A DNA stretch of 6,725 nucleotides from Clostridiales bacterium (GTDB taxonomy: Bacteria; Bacillota; Clostridia; Tissierellales; Sedimentibacteraceae), in assembly GCA_003497505.1 (NCBI GenBank), contig DNNV01000232.1, positions 1 to 6,725 of the forward strand. The letters are read 5' to 3'. Below the pieces are notes generated by a model, which saw only the letters and a list, made by a program, of their open reading frames with translations, was not told the origin of the DNA and made no database searches. Position 1 is the stretch's first letter. Each line of letters opens with the position of its first letter. Shown here one piece after another: positions 1 through 6,117 of this stretch. The translations under genes and the position numbers were made by a program.

Positions 1-2116
1 ATGGGATGAAGGCGTTTGGGAACCATACGTAAATGTGGAAGAAGGTCTTATTAAAGGGGAACTGAAATTTGTTCTTAAAGGAAGACGGCTAAAGGGAAAG
101 TGGGCTTTGGTACGGTGGAAGGCCAAGTCAGGAGAAGCGAGAGATAACTGGCTTTTGCTGAAGGAAAAAGACGAATATGTCAAAGATATCGACGGAATAT
201 CTGAATTTATCACAAGTATCAGAACAGGACGCACAATGGAACAAATTGAAAGGGGAGAAAATGAAAAAATCACTAAAAACCCTTTCAACAGTGCTGATGC
301 GCAGCTTGCTAAATTGGTCAATAACGTTCCTGAAAGGGAGGATTGGCTTTATGAGCTGAAATACGACGGCTTCAGGATCATTGCATTTGTGGAGGGAAAT
401 AATGTACGGCTTTTGACTAGAAATGGTAATGATTATATAAAGAGGTTCCATGATATTGCTTTAGCGCTTATTGACCTAGCAGCCGGAAGAGCCATGGTTT
501 TGGATGGCGAAATGGTGGTTGCGGACGTGCAGGGCAGGACAGACTTCCATGCTCTGCAGAACTACATGAAAAATCCTAAAGCTGGGAATCTGACATATAT
601 AGTCTTTGATATACTTGCGCTGGATGGAGAGGATCTCAGGGCACGCAGCCTGATTGAAAGAAAAGAAATTCTCGAAGCTTTGACGAAGAATGCTCCTGAA
701 GGTATTTATTACAGCCGTTATGTAAGGGGGAGTGGGAAGGAGAGCTTTGCCGCGGCATGTGAGGCCGGAATGGAAGGCATAATAGGTAAAAAAGCCGATT
801 CCGTTTACAGCGGAACGAGGAACGGCGACTGGATAAAGCTCAAATGCGATAAAAGACAGGAATTCATAATCGTAGGATATACTCTTTCAGATAAGAAGAC
901 AAGCGGGGTAAGCTCACTTCTTCTGGGAGTATATGAAGATGGGGAATTAGTTTATGTCGGACGTGCCGGAACCGGTATAAGTAATGCTGACATGCAGATG
1001 CTTGAGGAGAAATTCAAGGGTTTGAAACGGCAGAACCCGCCTATTAAGCTTGTGCCAAAGTCAAGGCAGAGGGAAATTATAACATGGCTTGAGCCAAAGC
1101 TTGCAGCTGAAATCAAATTTGCCGAATGGACACATGATAATTTATTAAGGCAGGCGAGCTTCAAGGGAATACGTACAGACAAGGACCCCAAGGACATAAA
1201 AAGGGAAAAAACGGAGGGCGAAAAATTGGCGGAGAATCCAATTAAGTCAGACGAAAACAGCATTGTTGTTGAAGGAATAAATATTACCAACCCGAGTAAG
1301 GTGTTGTTTGAAGAACCTGAAATAACAAAGGAGGATGTGGCGCGGTATTATTCAATGGTTTCTGAGCGCATGATGCCCTATGTGAAAGGCAGGGTTATGA
1401 GCATTGTGCGTTGTCCCAAAGGAATATCGCAGTCATGCTTTTACAGAAAGCACCCCAGTCCGGGTAGTAAGGGAATCGTAACAATACCTGTTACCATAGG
1501 TAGCGGAGGAACTGAGGAATATTTCTATATTGAGGATGCGACAGGGCTTGTATCAGAAGCGCAGATGGGAACACTGGAATTTCATGTATGGGGAAGCCGC
1601 ATAAATGACCTTGAAAAGCCGGATATGATGGTGTTTGATTTGGACCCGGATGAAGGAATGGACTTAAGTATAGTGCGTCAGGGTGCACAGGATATCAGAA
1701 GTATTCTCACCGAGCTTTCTCTGGACTCGTACCTCAAGACCAGCGGCGGCAAAGGGTATCATGTGGTTGTTCCATTAAAACCGGCAGCAGACTGGAACAT
1801 ATTCTACGATTTTGCAAGGCGCGTTGCCGAAGTTATGGAGCAAAAATGGCCGGAACGTTACACAAGCAATGTCAGAAAAGCTAAGCGCACAAACAAGATA
1901 TTCATTGACTGGATGCGAAACGGCAGAGGTGCAACCAGTATTGCCCCTTATTCCCTGAGAGCGAGAAAAGGAGCCAAGGTGTCCATGCCCATAACATGGG
2001 ATGAGCTTTATACAGTGGCACCTGACGGAATCAGCATGGCGGACGCACTTTTAAGAATCGCCGGAAATGACCCATGGGAAGATTTTTTTCGGAACAATCA
2101 GATGCTCAAAATCTGA
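1..2116 (+). CDS. ligD: Multidomain end-joining DNA ligase LigD (PE-LIG-POL order), 5' end outside window
   Basis: This is the DNA ligase and end-processing enzyme of bacterial non-homologous end joining, which acts with Ku on double-strand breaks. The frame is open from base 2 to the TGA at 2114-2116. Residues are numbered from the GTG at 35, which is internal: the upstream codons read WDEGVWEPYVN, a typical piece of the 3'-phosphoesterase domain. That domain ends near residue 50, and its N-terminal catalytic histidines lie outside the window. The ligase domain (about 85-385) has the nucleotidyl-lysine motif KYDGFR (K109), LDGEMV (156-161), YIVFDIL, EGIIGKK (247-253) and WIKLKC (266-271). 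A charged linker (about 385-405) leads to the archaeo-eukaryotic primase-type polymerase domain, with FDLDPDE (D535, D537), SGGKGYH (570-576) and FIDWMRNGRG (D625). All visible catalytic motifs are intact and the C-terminus looks complete. No ku gene is visible in the window. Family assignment is very secure. Confidence 0.96.
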   Translation, partial: WDEGVWEPYVNVEEGLIKGELKFVLKGRRLKGKWALVRWKAKSGEARDNWLLLKEKDEYVKDIDGISEFITSIRTGRTMEQIERGENEKITKNPFNSADAQLAKLVNNVPEREDWLYELKYDGFRIIAFVEGNNVRLLTRNGNDYIKRFHDIALALIDLAAGRAMVLDGEMVVADVQGRTDFHALQNYMKNPKAGNLTYIVFDILALDGEDLRARSLIERKEILEALTKNAPEGIYYSRYVRGSGKESFAAACEAGMEGIIGKKADSVYSGTRNGDWIKLKCDKRQEFIIVGYTLSDKKTSGVSSLLLGVYEDGELVYVGRAGTGISNADMQMLEEKFKGLKRQNPPIKLVPKSRQREIITWLEPKLAAEIKFAEWTHDNLLRQASFKGIRTDKDPKDIKREKTEGEKLAENPIKSDENSIVVEGINITNPSKVLFEEPEITKEDVARYYSMVSERMMPYVKGRVMSIVRCPKGISQSCFYRKHPSPGSKGIVTIPVTIGSGGTEEYFYIEDATGLVSEAQMGTLEFHVWGSRINDLEKPDMMVFDLDPDEGMDLSIVRQGAQDIRSILTELSLDSYLKTSGGKGYHVVVPLKPAADWNIFYDFARRVAEVMEQKWPERYTSNVRKAKRTNKIFIDWMRNGRGATSIAPYSLRARKGAKVSMPITWDELYTVAPDGISMADALLRIAGNDPWEDFFRNNQMLKI

Positions 2117-2249
2117 CGCTGATTAATAGGGCGCTACCATTACATTTAAGGAAACTAATTATCACAACAGTGATAGCAGTGGTTTTAAAATAGGTGAAAA
2201 TTCGTGTATTTTTGCTCGAAAGTCCTGAAAAATAGTCCGTGCGTACAAA

Positions 2250-2287
2250 AAACGCTGAAGTCCTTGTGGTTAAGGTCTTCAGCGTTT
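2250..2287. terminator. Bidirectional intrinsic terminator between ligD and the sigma-54 regulator
   Basis: Arms 2250-2265 and 2272-2287 pair over 16 positions with a single T-T mismatch around a 6-base loop (GTGGTT). On the minus strand the stem runs into TTTTTTG (2252-2246), a good U-tract placed 45 bases past the regulator stop codon. On the plus strand the stem is followed by TTTAATATTGTTTT, a weaker but usable tract about 135 bases after ligD. It most likely terminates the regulator and also blocks read-through from ligD. Confidence 0.85.
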
Positions 2288-2296
2288 AATATTGTT

Positions 2297-4294
2297 TTAA
2301 GTTATTTTTCTGATACCAGCCTCAGTGATTTTTGTTCCGCTTCTGCCCTTTCCTTTTGTAATGAGGCCTTTTTCCTGAAGGTCTTGGAGCACGTTGCGGA
2401 GGCTTGAATCTCCTATGTGGATGCCCATGAATTTCAGTTGCGTGTTTAGCTGCATGCGGCCTATGCCGTGGTACAGCTGTGTATTTTCCATAATTATTTT
2501 AAGAATTGAGCTTTCAACGCTCAATATATCTGTTGAATTTGAAGCCTTGCCGGACTCCGCTGATGCAGGAGGTGGGCTCGTCAGGCACCCGGGAAATGCC
2601 GACAGCGTATTGTAGTGTATGGCGGCATTTTCAAGCTCACGGACATTCCCTGGCCAGTTGTATGAAGACAAAAGCTTCTTATCCGAATCGCTTATCTGAT
2701 TATATTTTGGACCCAGGAAGTTTGACATCAGAGGGAGGATGTCTTCTCGCCTGTTTCTCAGGGGTTCTATTCGCAGCGTGATTACATTGAGACGGTAATA
2801 CAGGTCTCTTCTGAAATTTCCTTTGTCCACCTCGCTCATGAGATCCCTGTTTGTGGCGGCAATTATTCTCGTGTCTATATTTATCATTCTGTCGCTGCCG
2901 ATGCGCATTATCTGTCGCTCCTGAAGCACACGCAAAAGCCTTGACTGCAGATGTGGAGAAATATCTCCTATTTCATCCAATAAAATAGTACCCCCGTTAG
3001 CCTGTTCGAACAGCCCCAACTTTCCGCTCTTTTTTGCGCCTGTAAATGAACCGCTCTCATATCCGAACAGCTCGCTTTCCAGAAGGGACTCGGGAAGCGC
3101 TGCGCAGTTTATGGCTACGAAAGGCATTTTATTACGCTGTGAATAGTTGTGTATGGATTGTGCCAGAAGCTCTTTTCCTGTTCCGCTTTCACCTGTTATA
3201 AGTACGGTGTGATCTGTTAATGATACTGTCCTGGCGGTTTTTATGCACTCCTTCATGGCTGGAGAAACGTGTATTATATCTGAGAAATTGTACTTGGCAT
3301 ACAGCCCTTTTTTCTCAAACAGCTTCTTTGCGGTGATTTCAATATCTCTTAAATCCTTTTCGTTCTGAAAAACTATGTAGTAGCCCATTACTTCGTCGAG
3401 AAGCATTATTGGTGTTTTCTCTACAAAATATTGGATGCCGTTGAGCATAGTACCGTCCTTGGGCATGATTTCCTTTTGGATTTTTGAAAAAATATCTATT
3501 CCCACAACATCTGACATAGGAAGCGGCGAGCTGTCTTTTATGTCGAACAAGGCTTTCGCCTTATTGTTTGAAAACAGCATGGTATACTCCTCGTTGGTAA
3601 CAATCAATGCTGTGTGAGATTCATTGATTACACTGTCAAAAACATAATTTTTTACAAAGTTGTTCAGATAATAATTGTAAATATAAATATCCGGCTCGGC
3701 TAATTCTCTTATATGCCGCACTAAATTACGGTTTGTAAGGTCGAAGTTTAAATCCAGCCTGTTCATAAGGCGCAGGAGTGTGTCGAAGCTTATTTCCCTA
3801 TATCCGATATTTATAACTTTTTTTATGTGTGATGGAACAAGATGAATTTCGTTAGGTGTTATGCAAACTTCGAAATCATTATAGATATTGCTGCCATTGT
3901 CCTTGGGATCATAGGGAATAAGGTTCACATGGTTCATTCCAAGCTCATAAAGGGAGCAGAGCGTCTGGACGGCAGTTTCGTAACTGTCGTTGACCATCAG
4001 CACATTTGTACCATCAGGAATTTCCGAAATCTCATGAATGTGCCGTTTGCTTATACTTCTGTACATGGTTACAATATTGTTGTAATTTGCAACTCTTTCC
4101 TTGAGTGGGTACAGCATGGTTTCATGGGTTATTATGTAGGCATCGGCATCTATTTTTACACCTGCATCAAGCTCGGACAGATAGTAATTTTCCACAATAA
4201 TATAGTTCTCGAATATTTTTTCAAGGTTTTCTTTTAAATATCGGATGACCTCCTGATTGTCACTGTTGTTATAAATAACTGCAACCTTTTTCAT
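2297..4294 (-). CDS. Sigma-54-dependent transcriptional activator with PAS-like segment, AAA+ domain and winged-helix-like C-terminus
   Basis: This is a bacterial enhancer-binding protein that uses ATP hydrolysis to open promoters held by sigma-54 RNA polymerase. The start at 4294 (MKKVAVIY, 665 aa) is chosen because GGAGG (4304-4300) sits 5 bases upstream; the longer start at 4315 would put that site inside the gene. Residues 1 to about 210 form a sensor region I cannot assign firmly; it looks alpha/beta, perhaps receiver-like or PrpR_N-like. About 218-315 resembles a PAS fold. The AAA+ domain (about 338-560) has Walker A GESGTGKE (368-375), sigma-54 loop GSFTGA (415-420), Walker B ILLDEIGD (D440, E441), sensor [10 protein letters not shown], the arginine-finger region [10 protein letters not shown] and WPGNVREL (547-554). 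After a Pro/Ser/Ala-rich linker (about 571-590), the tail looks like a winged helix ending in [11 protein letters not shown], not the usual Fis-type helix-turn-helix. No phosphoacceptor domain is recognised, so ligand sensing is more likely than a two-component input. Its probable target is the sigma-54 promoter at 6007-6023. Confidence 0.93.
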   Translation of the reverse strand: MKKVAVIYNNSDNQEVIRYLKENLEKIFENYIIVENYYLSELDAGVKIDADAYIITHETMLYPLKERVANYNNIVTMYRSISKRHIHEISEIPDGTNVLMVNDSYETAVQTLCSLYELGMNHVNLIPYDPKDNGSNIYNDFEVCITPNEIHLVPSHIKKVINIGYREISFDTLLRLMNRLDLNFDLTNRNLVRHIRELAEPDIYIYNYYLNNFVKNYVFDSVINESHTALIVTNEEYTMLFSNNKAKALFDIKDSSPLPMSDVVGIDIFSKIQKEIMPKDGTMLNGIQYFVEKTPIMLLDEVMGYYIVFQNEKDLRDIEITAKKLFEKKGLYAKYNFSDIIHVSPAMKECIKTARTVSLTDHTVLITGESGTGKELLAQSIHNYSQRNKMPFVAINCAALPESLLESELFGYESGSFTGAKKSGKLGLFEQANGGTILLDEIGDISPHLQSRLLRVLQERQIMRIGSDRMINIDTRIIAATNRDLMSEVDKGNFRRDLYYRLNVITLRIEPLRNRREDILPLMSNFLGPKYNQISDSDKKLLSSYNWPGNVRELENAAIHYNTLSAFPGCLTSPPPASAESGKASNSTDILSVESSILKIIMENTQLYHGIGRMQLNTQLKFMGIHIGDSSLRNVLQDLQEKGLITKGKGRSGTKITEAGIRKIT

Positions 4295-4299
4295 ACTTG

Positions 4300-4304
4300 C
4301 CTCC
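4300..4304 (-). promoter_or_regulatory. Ribosome binding site that fixes the regulator start
   Basis: GGAGG on the minus strand lies 5 bases before the ATG at 4294-4292. The in-frame ATG at 4315 has no comparable site upstream, so the shorter protein is preferred. Confidence 0.85.
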
Positions 4305-4329
4305 ATTATCAGCATGTTATTAATCTAAT

Positions 4330-4352
4330 ATTATCCTATTTAATGGGATAAT
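4330..4352. promoter_or_regulatory. Palindrome over the regulator promoter, candidate operator
   Basis: The arms ATTATCCTATT (4330-4340) and AATGGGATAAT (4342-4352) are inverted copies matching at 10 of 11 positions around the single base 4341. The palindrome fills the spacer, covers the whole -10 box and touches the -35 box, so a protein bound here would block RNA polymerase. It is a candidate site for autorepression or for another dimeric repressor. Which protein binds is unknown. Confidence 0.55.
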
Positions 4353-4357
4353 GTCAA
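4330..4357 (-). promoter_or_regulatory. Housekeeping (sigma-A type) promoter of the sigma-54 regulator
   Basis: On the minus strand, TTGACA (4357-4352, a 6/6 match) is followed after 16 bases by GATAAT (4335-4330, a 5/6 match). Transcription should begin near 4323, giving a leader of about 30 bases before the ATG at 4294. The regulator therefore probably has its own promoter independent of the upstream hydrolase gene. Confidence 0.75.
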
Positions 4358-4388
4358 ATTGATAGTTTAGGGCGAGACGAAGATAAAA

Positions 4389-4442
4389 TGAAAATTAACA
4401 GGATTAAACATATTATACCCTATTTAAACCTGTTAATTTTCA
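4389..4442 (-). terminator. Long inverted repeat, candidate terminator of the hydrolase gene or regulatory site
   Basis: TGAAAATTAACAGG (4389-4402) is repeated perfectly in inverted orientation at 4429-4442. Pairing continues inward to 4410/4421 with two mismatches, giving 22-bp arms and a 10-base loop. It starts 44 bases after the hydrolase stop, and on the minus strand it is followed by TTTTATC, so it could end hydrolase transcription before the regulator promoter. The stem is AT-rich and the U-tract short, so a protein-binding role is a real alternative. Confidence 0.55.
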
Positions 4443-4485
4443 GTAATCTATCTTGGATTTTAAAATATTAAGTTTTTTTAACTAT

Positions 4486-5904
4486 TTATTTATTAACTCT
4501 TTGAAATATTCTTGTATAGCATCTAACTCCCCAGGCTTTGCCGTTTCTGATTAGGAAGCGCATGGTGGTGCGCTGTTCATCAGGATTATCGGCCGCTCTT
4601 GCGCTGAAGAGAGTTTCTTCACAATGGTGCAGCACCAAATCTTCGTCATAGTAGCGTGCAAATAAATTTCCTTCATCATCGGCTGTAACGATGCAGTATG
4701 CGGGAACGGCTTCTCTGCTTATGTATGTTCCTGTAACAGCCTCAGGCATGCTGAATTTATTGCCTGAAGGAATGGCGAAGGTGTGCGATGTATCCAGAGG
4801 AAGCCCCAGCACCAAGTTGTAGCATGGCCATAAGAAGGGTTCCATTGAAACATCACCTTGGTTGCACAGGGCGGTCATTGAATATCCTCCAATGATTAGC
4901 CCTCCCTGAGTGGAAACTCCGTGAAGTCCACCGGAATGCTCGCATATTACCTTGCCGTTTTTAATGCGTTTGTTCAGACCGAAGCAGTAGAAGGGATAAG
5001 GAGTCTCGGGAAATTCCCTCCCTATTAATATTTCTACAGCCTTTGGGTCTATTATCTGCTTTCCTTCAAATACGCCGTTCTGGGAGAGCATTTGGTAATA
5101 TTTTGTGATGTCGTTGGCTGTGGATTTAACACAGGCGCATCCCCTGTATGGCGGGAGAACAGACCATGCTTGATCCGAATACAAATTTCCGTCATCATCC
5201 AGGTCAAAAAGGTCAGCAATATCGCCTTCGGACAAAGCAATTGCCTCCTTACCATCGAGGTCAAGCACGGAGCGCGTCATCCCAAGGGGCTTGAAAATCC
5301 TTTCTTGGAGGAACTTTTCGAGAGTTATGCCTGCTGCCTGATCAACCACATATGACAGAAGTGCATAAGCATCATTGGAATAGCTCATGTATTCTCCAGG
5401 CGCACCTAATGGCTCGTACTCCCAGCTGTGTGCTATATAATCTATAATATCTTCAATTTTATCCATTTTGTTCGGAGCGCTTGCTTTAAGCGCTTCAGAT
5501 GACTGGGTGTCTCTTCCCGGAGTGTTCATGACAATGGACCATTCCAGGGGAGGAATGGGAGGTATACCCGCTGTGTGCATTGCCAGATGGCGCAGGGTCA
5601 CGCTTTCTGCTGGAGTTCCCGGAATGGAGAACTTCGGGAAATATTTAGTTACCGGGTCTGAAAAGCTAAGCTTTCCCTCTGCCTCAAGTATTGCACATGC
5701 AAGGGTTGTCATGGATTTACTCATAGAAGCAATTCCATAAACAGTGTTGGATCCCGCAGGTCTTTGTTTTTCTGAATCACTGTATCCATAGCCCTGTTCA
5801 AATATTATACCTTCCGGTCCTCTTACGCATATTGCCACACTGGGATATTTTTTTTCCTCAAACAGCCTGTTAAGATAATCATCAAGTTTTTTTATATCAT
5901 ACAT
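4486..5904 (-). CDS. Cytosolic serine hydrolase of the class C beta-lactamase / D-aminopeptidase family
   Basis: This 472-residue enzyme belongs to the serine beta-lactamase-like hydrolases, which include D-aminopeptidases, esterases and penicillin-binding-protein relatives. Starting at MYDIKKLDDY, it carries the SxxK catalytic motif SMSK (S60, K63) in an IASMSKSMTT context, the YxN motif YSN (175-177) and HSGG (323-326) in place of KTG. The C-terminal part (about 385-472) looks like a separate beta-rich domain, as in multidomain D-aminopeptidases. There is no signal peptide, lipobox or membrane segment, so it should act in the cytoplasm. The start at 5904 is preferred over 5940 because GGGGAAGG (5918-5911) precedes it by 6 bases and the longer version would run into the -10 box. 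It is divergent from a peptide-type ABC permease and upstream of a sigma-54 activator on the same strand. This suggests processing of an imported peptide, amide or ester. True beta-lactamase activity is unlikely but cannot be excluded. Confidence 0.9.
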   Translation of the reverse strand: MYDIKKLDDYLNRLFEEKKYPSVAICVRGPEGIIFEQGYGYSDSEKQRPAGSNTVYGIASMSKSMTTLACAILEAEGKLSFSDPVTKYFPKFSIPGTPAESVTLRHLAMHTAGIPPIPPLEWSIVMNTPGRDTQSSEALKASAPNKMDKIEDIIDYIAHSWEYEPLGAPGEYMSYSNDAYALLSYVVDQAAGITLEKFLQERIFKPLGMTRSVLDLDGKEAIALSEGDIADLFDLDDDGNLYSDQAWSVLPPYRGCACVKSTANDITKYYQMLSQNGVFEGKQIIDPKAVEILIGREFPETPYPFYCFGLNKRIKNGKVICEHSGGLHGVSTQGGLIIGGYSMTALCNQGDVSMEPFLWPCYNLVLGLPLDTSHTFAIPSGNKFSMPEAVTGTYISREAVPAYCIVTADDEGNLFARYYDEDLVLHHCEETLFSARAADNPDEQRTTMRFLIRNGKAWGVRCYTRIFQRVNK

Positions 5905-5910
5905 AATATA

Positions 5911-5918
5911 CCTTCCCC
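5911..5918 (-). promoter_or_regulatory. Ribosome binding site of the hydrolase
   Basis: GGGGAAGG on the minus strand lies 6 bases before the ATG at 5904-5902 and supports that start over the upstream in-frame ATG at 5940. Confidence 0.75.
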
Positions 5919-5944
5919 GCAAATATATTTTAAAGTTCAAGCAA

Positions 5945-5973
5945 ATAGTACATCAAAGAAAATTCAGTGTCAA
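5945..5973 (-). promoter_or_regulatory. Housekeeping (sigma-A type) promoter of the hydrolase gene
   Basis: On the minus strand, TTGACA (5973-5968, 6/6) and TACTAT (5950-5945, 4/6, with the key A2 and T6 kept) are separated by an ideal 17 bases. The expected transcription start is near 5938, giving a leader of about 34 bases. The -35 box lies only 33 bases from the -24 element of the divergent sigma-54 promoter, so the two promoters may influence each other. Confidence 0.7.
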
Positions 5974-5980
5974 TGCATAT

Positions 5981-6007
5981 ATTTTCACGAAAAATGCATG
6001 TGAAAAT
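5981..6007. promoter_or_regulatory. Inverted repeat between the divergent promoters, candidate operator
   Basis: ATTTTCAC (5981-5988) and GTGAAAAT (6000-6007) are perfect 8-bp inverted copies separated by 11 bases, so their centres are 19 bp apart, close to two helical turns. The repeat lies between the hydrolase -35 box and the -24 element of the sigma-54 promoter. It is nearer the promoter than most activator sites, so a repressor or modulator site is as likely as an enhancer. Confidence 0.4.
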
Positions 6008-6023
6008 TGGCACGAATATTGCA
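6007..6023 (+). promoter_or_regulatory. Sigma-54 (RpoN) -24/-12 promoter of the transporter operon
   Basis: TTGGCACG (6007-6014), four bases, then TTGCA (6019-6023) matches the known sigma-54 consensus YTGGCACG-N4-TTGCW at every defined position. The GG and GC dinucleotides (6009-6010 and 6021-6022) have the required spacing. Transcription should begin near 6034, about 84 bases before the permease ATG. Such promoters are silent without an enhancer-binding activator, and one is encoded about 1.7 kb away at 2297-4294. Confidence 0.9.
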
Positions 6024-6065
6024 ATTTATAACTTATATTTATCGCAGAGGGAGGATGACAGTATA

Positions 6066-6101
6066 GTGAAAACATTTTCTCAATCGAATAAATACTTTTA
6101 A
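6066..6101 (+). CDS. Possible 11-codon leader peptide before the permease
   Basis: GGGAGG at 6049-6054 is a strong ribosome-binding sequence in the transporter leader with no obvious gene attached. A GTG at 6066 opens an 11-codon frame (VKTFSQSNKYF) ending at TAA 6099-6101, just before the permease ribosome binding site. The 11-base spacing is long, the start is not ATG and the peptide resembles nothing I know. The ATG at 6055 is too close to the site and its frame stops after three codons. This is a weak candidate only. Confidence 0.15.
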   Translation: MKTFSQSNKYF

Positions 6102-6105
6102 AAAA

Positions 6106-6112
6106 GGAGAGG
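6106..6112 (+). promoter_or_regulatory. Ribosome binding site of the permease
   Basis: GGAGAGG lies 5 bases before the ATG at 6118-6120 and sets the permease start. Confidence 0.8.
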
Positions 6113-6117
6113 TCTAA

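Noticed and set aside
35..37. GTG at 35 as the true start of the ligD gene
   Set aside because: The frame is open upstream to base 2 and encodes WDEGVWEPYVN, which fits the phosphoesterase domain, so the gene begins outside the window.
2160..2175. Small hairpin TATCAC-AACA-GTGATA after ligD as a terminator
   Set aside because: The stem is only 6 bp and AT-rich, with no T-run directly after it; the hairpin at 2250-2287 is far stronger.
2195..2202. TGAAAATT here as another copy of the element seen at 4389 and 6001
   Set aside because: Short AT-rich words recur by chance, this copy has no inverted partner, and it lies in the convergent gap away from any promoter.
3842..4237. 131-codon plus-strand open frame opposite the regulator
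   Set aside because: It lies wholly within the antisense of the regulator's coding sequence, has no ribosome binding site that I can see and no recognisable family features.
4295..4315. Longer regulator start ([10 protein letters not shown]) at 4315
   Set aside because: It would place the GGAGG site inside the coding region and lacks its own ribosome binding site.
5169..5205. Calcium-binding EF-hand-like loop in the hydrolase (DLDDDGN, residues 234-240)
   Set aside because: The acidic spacing partly fits, but the final glutamate of the loop is missing and no flanking helix pair is evident; it is probably a surface loop.
5905..5940. Longer hydrolase start at 5940
   Set aside because: It has no ribosome binding site, the predicted transcription start is within a few bases, and the added residues do not resemble the family or a signal peptide.
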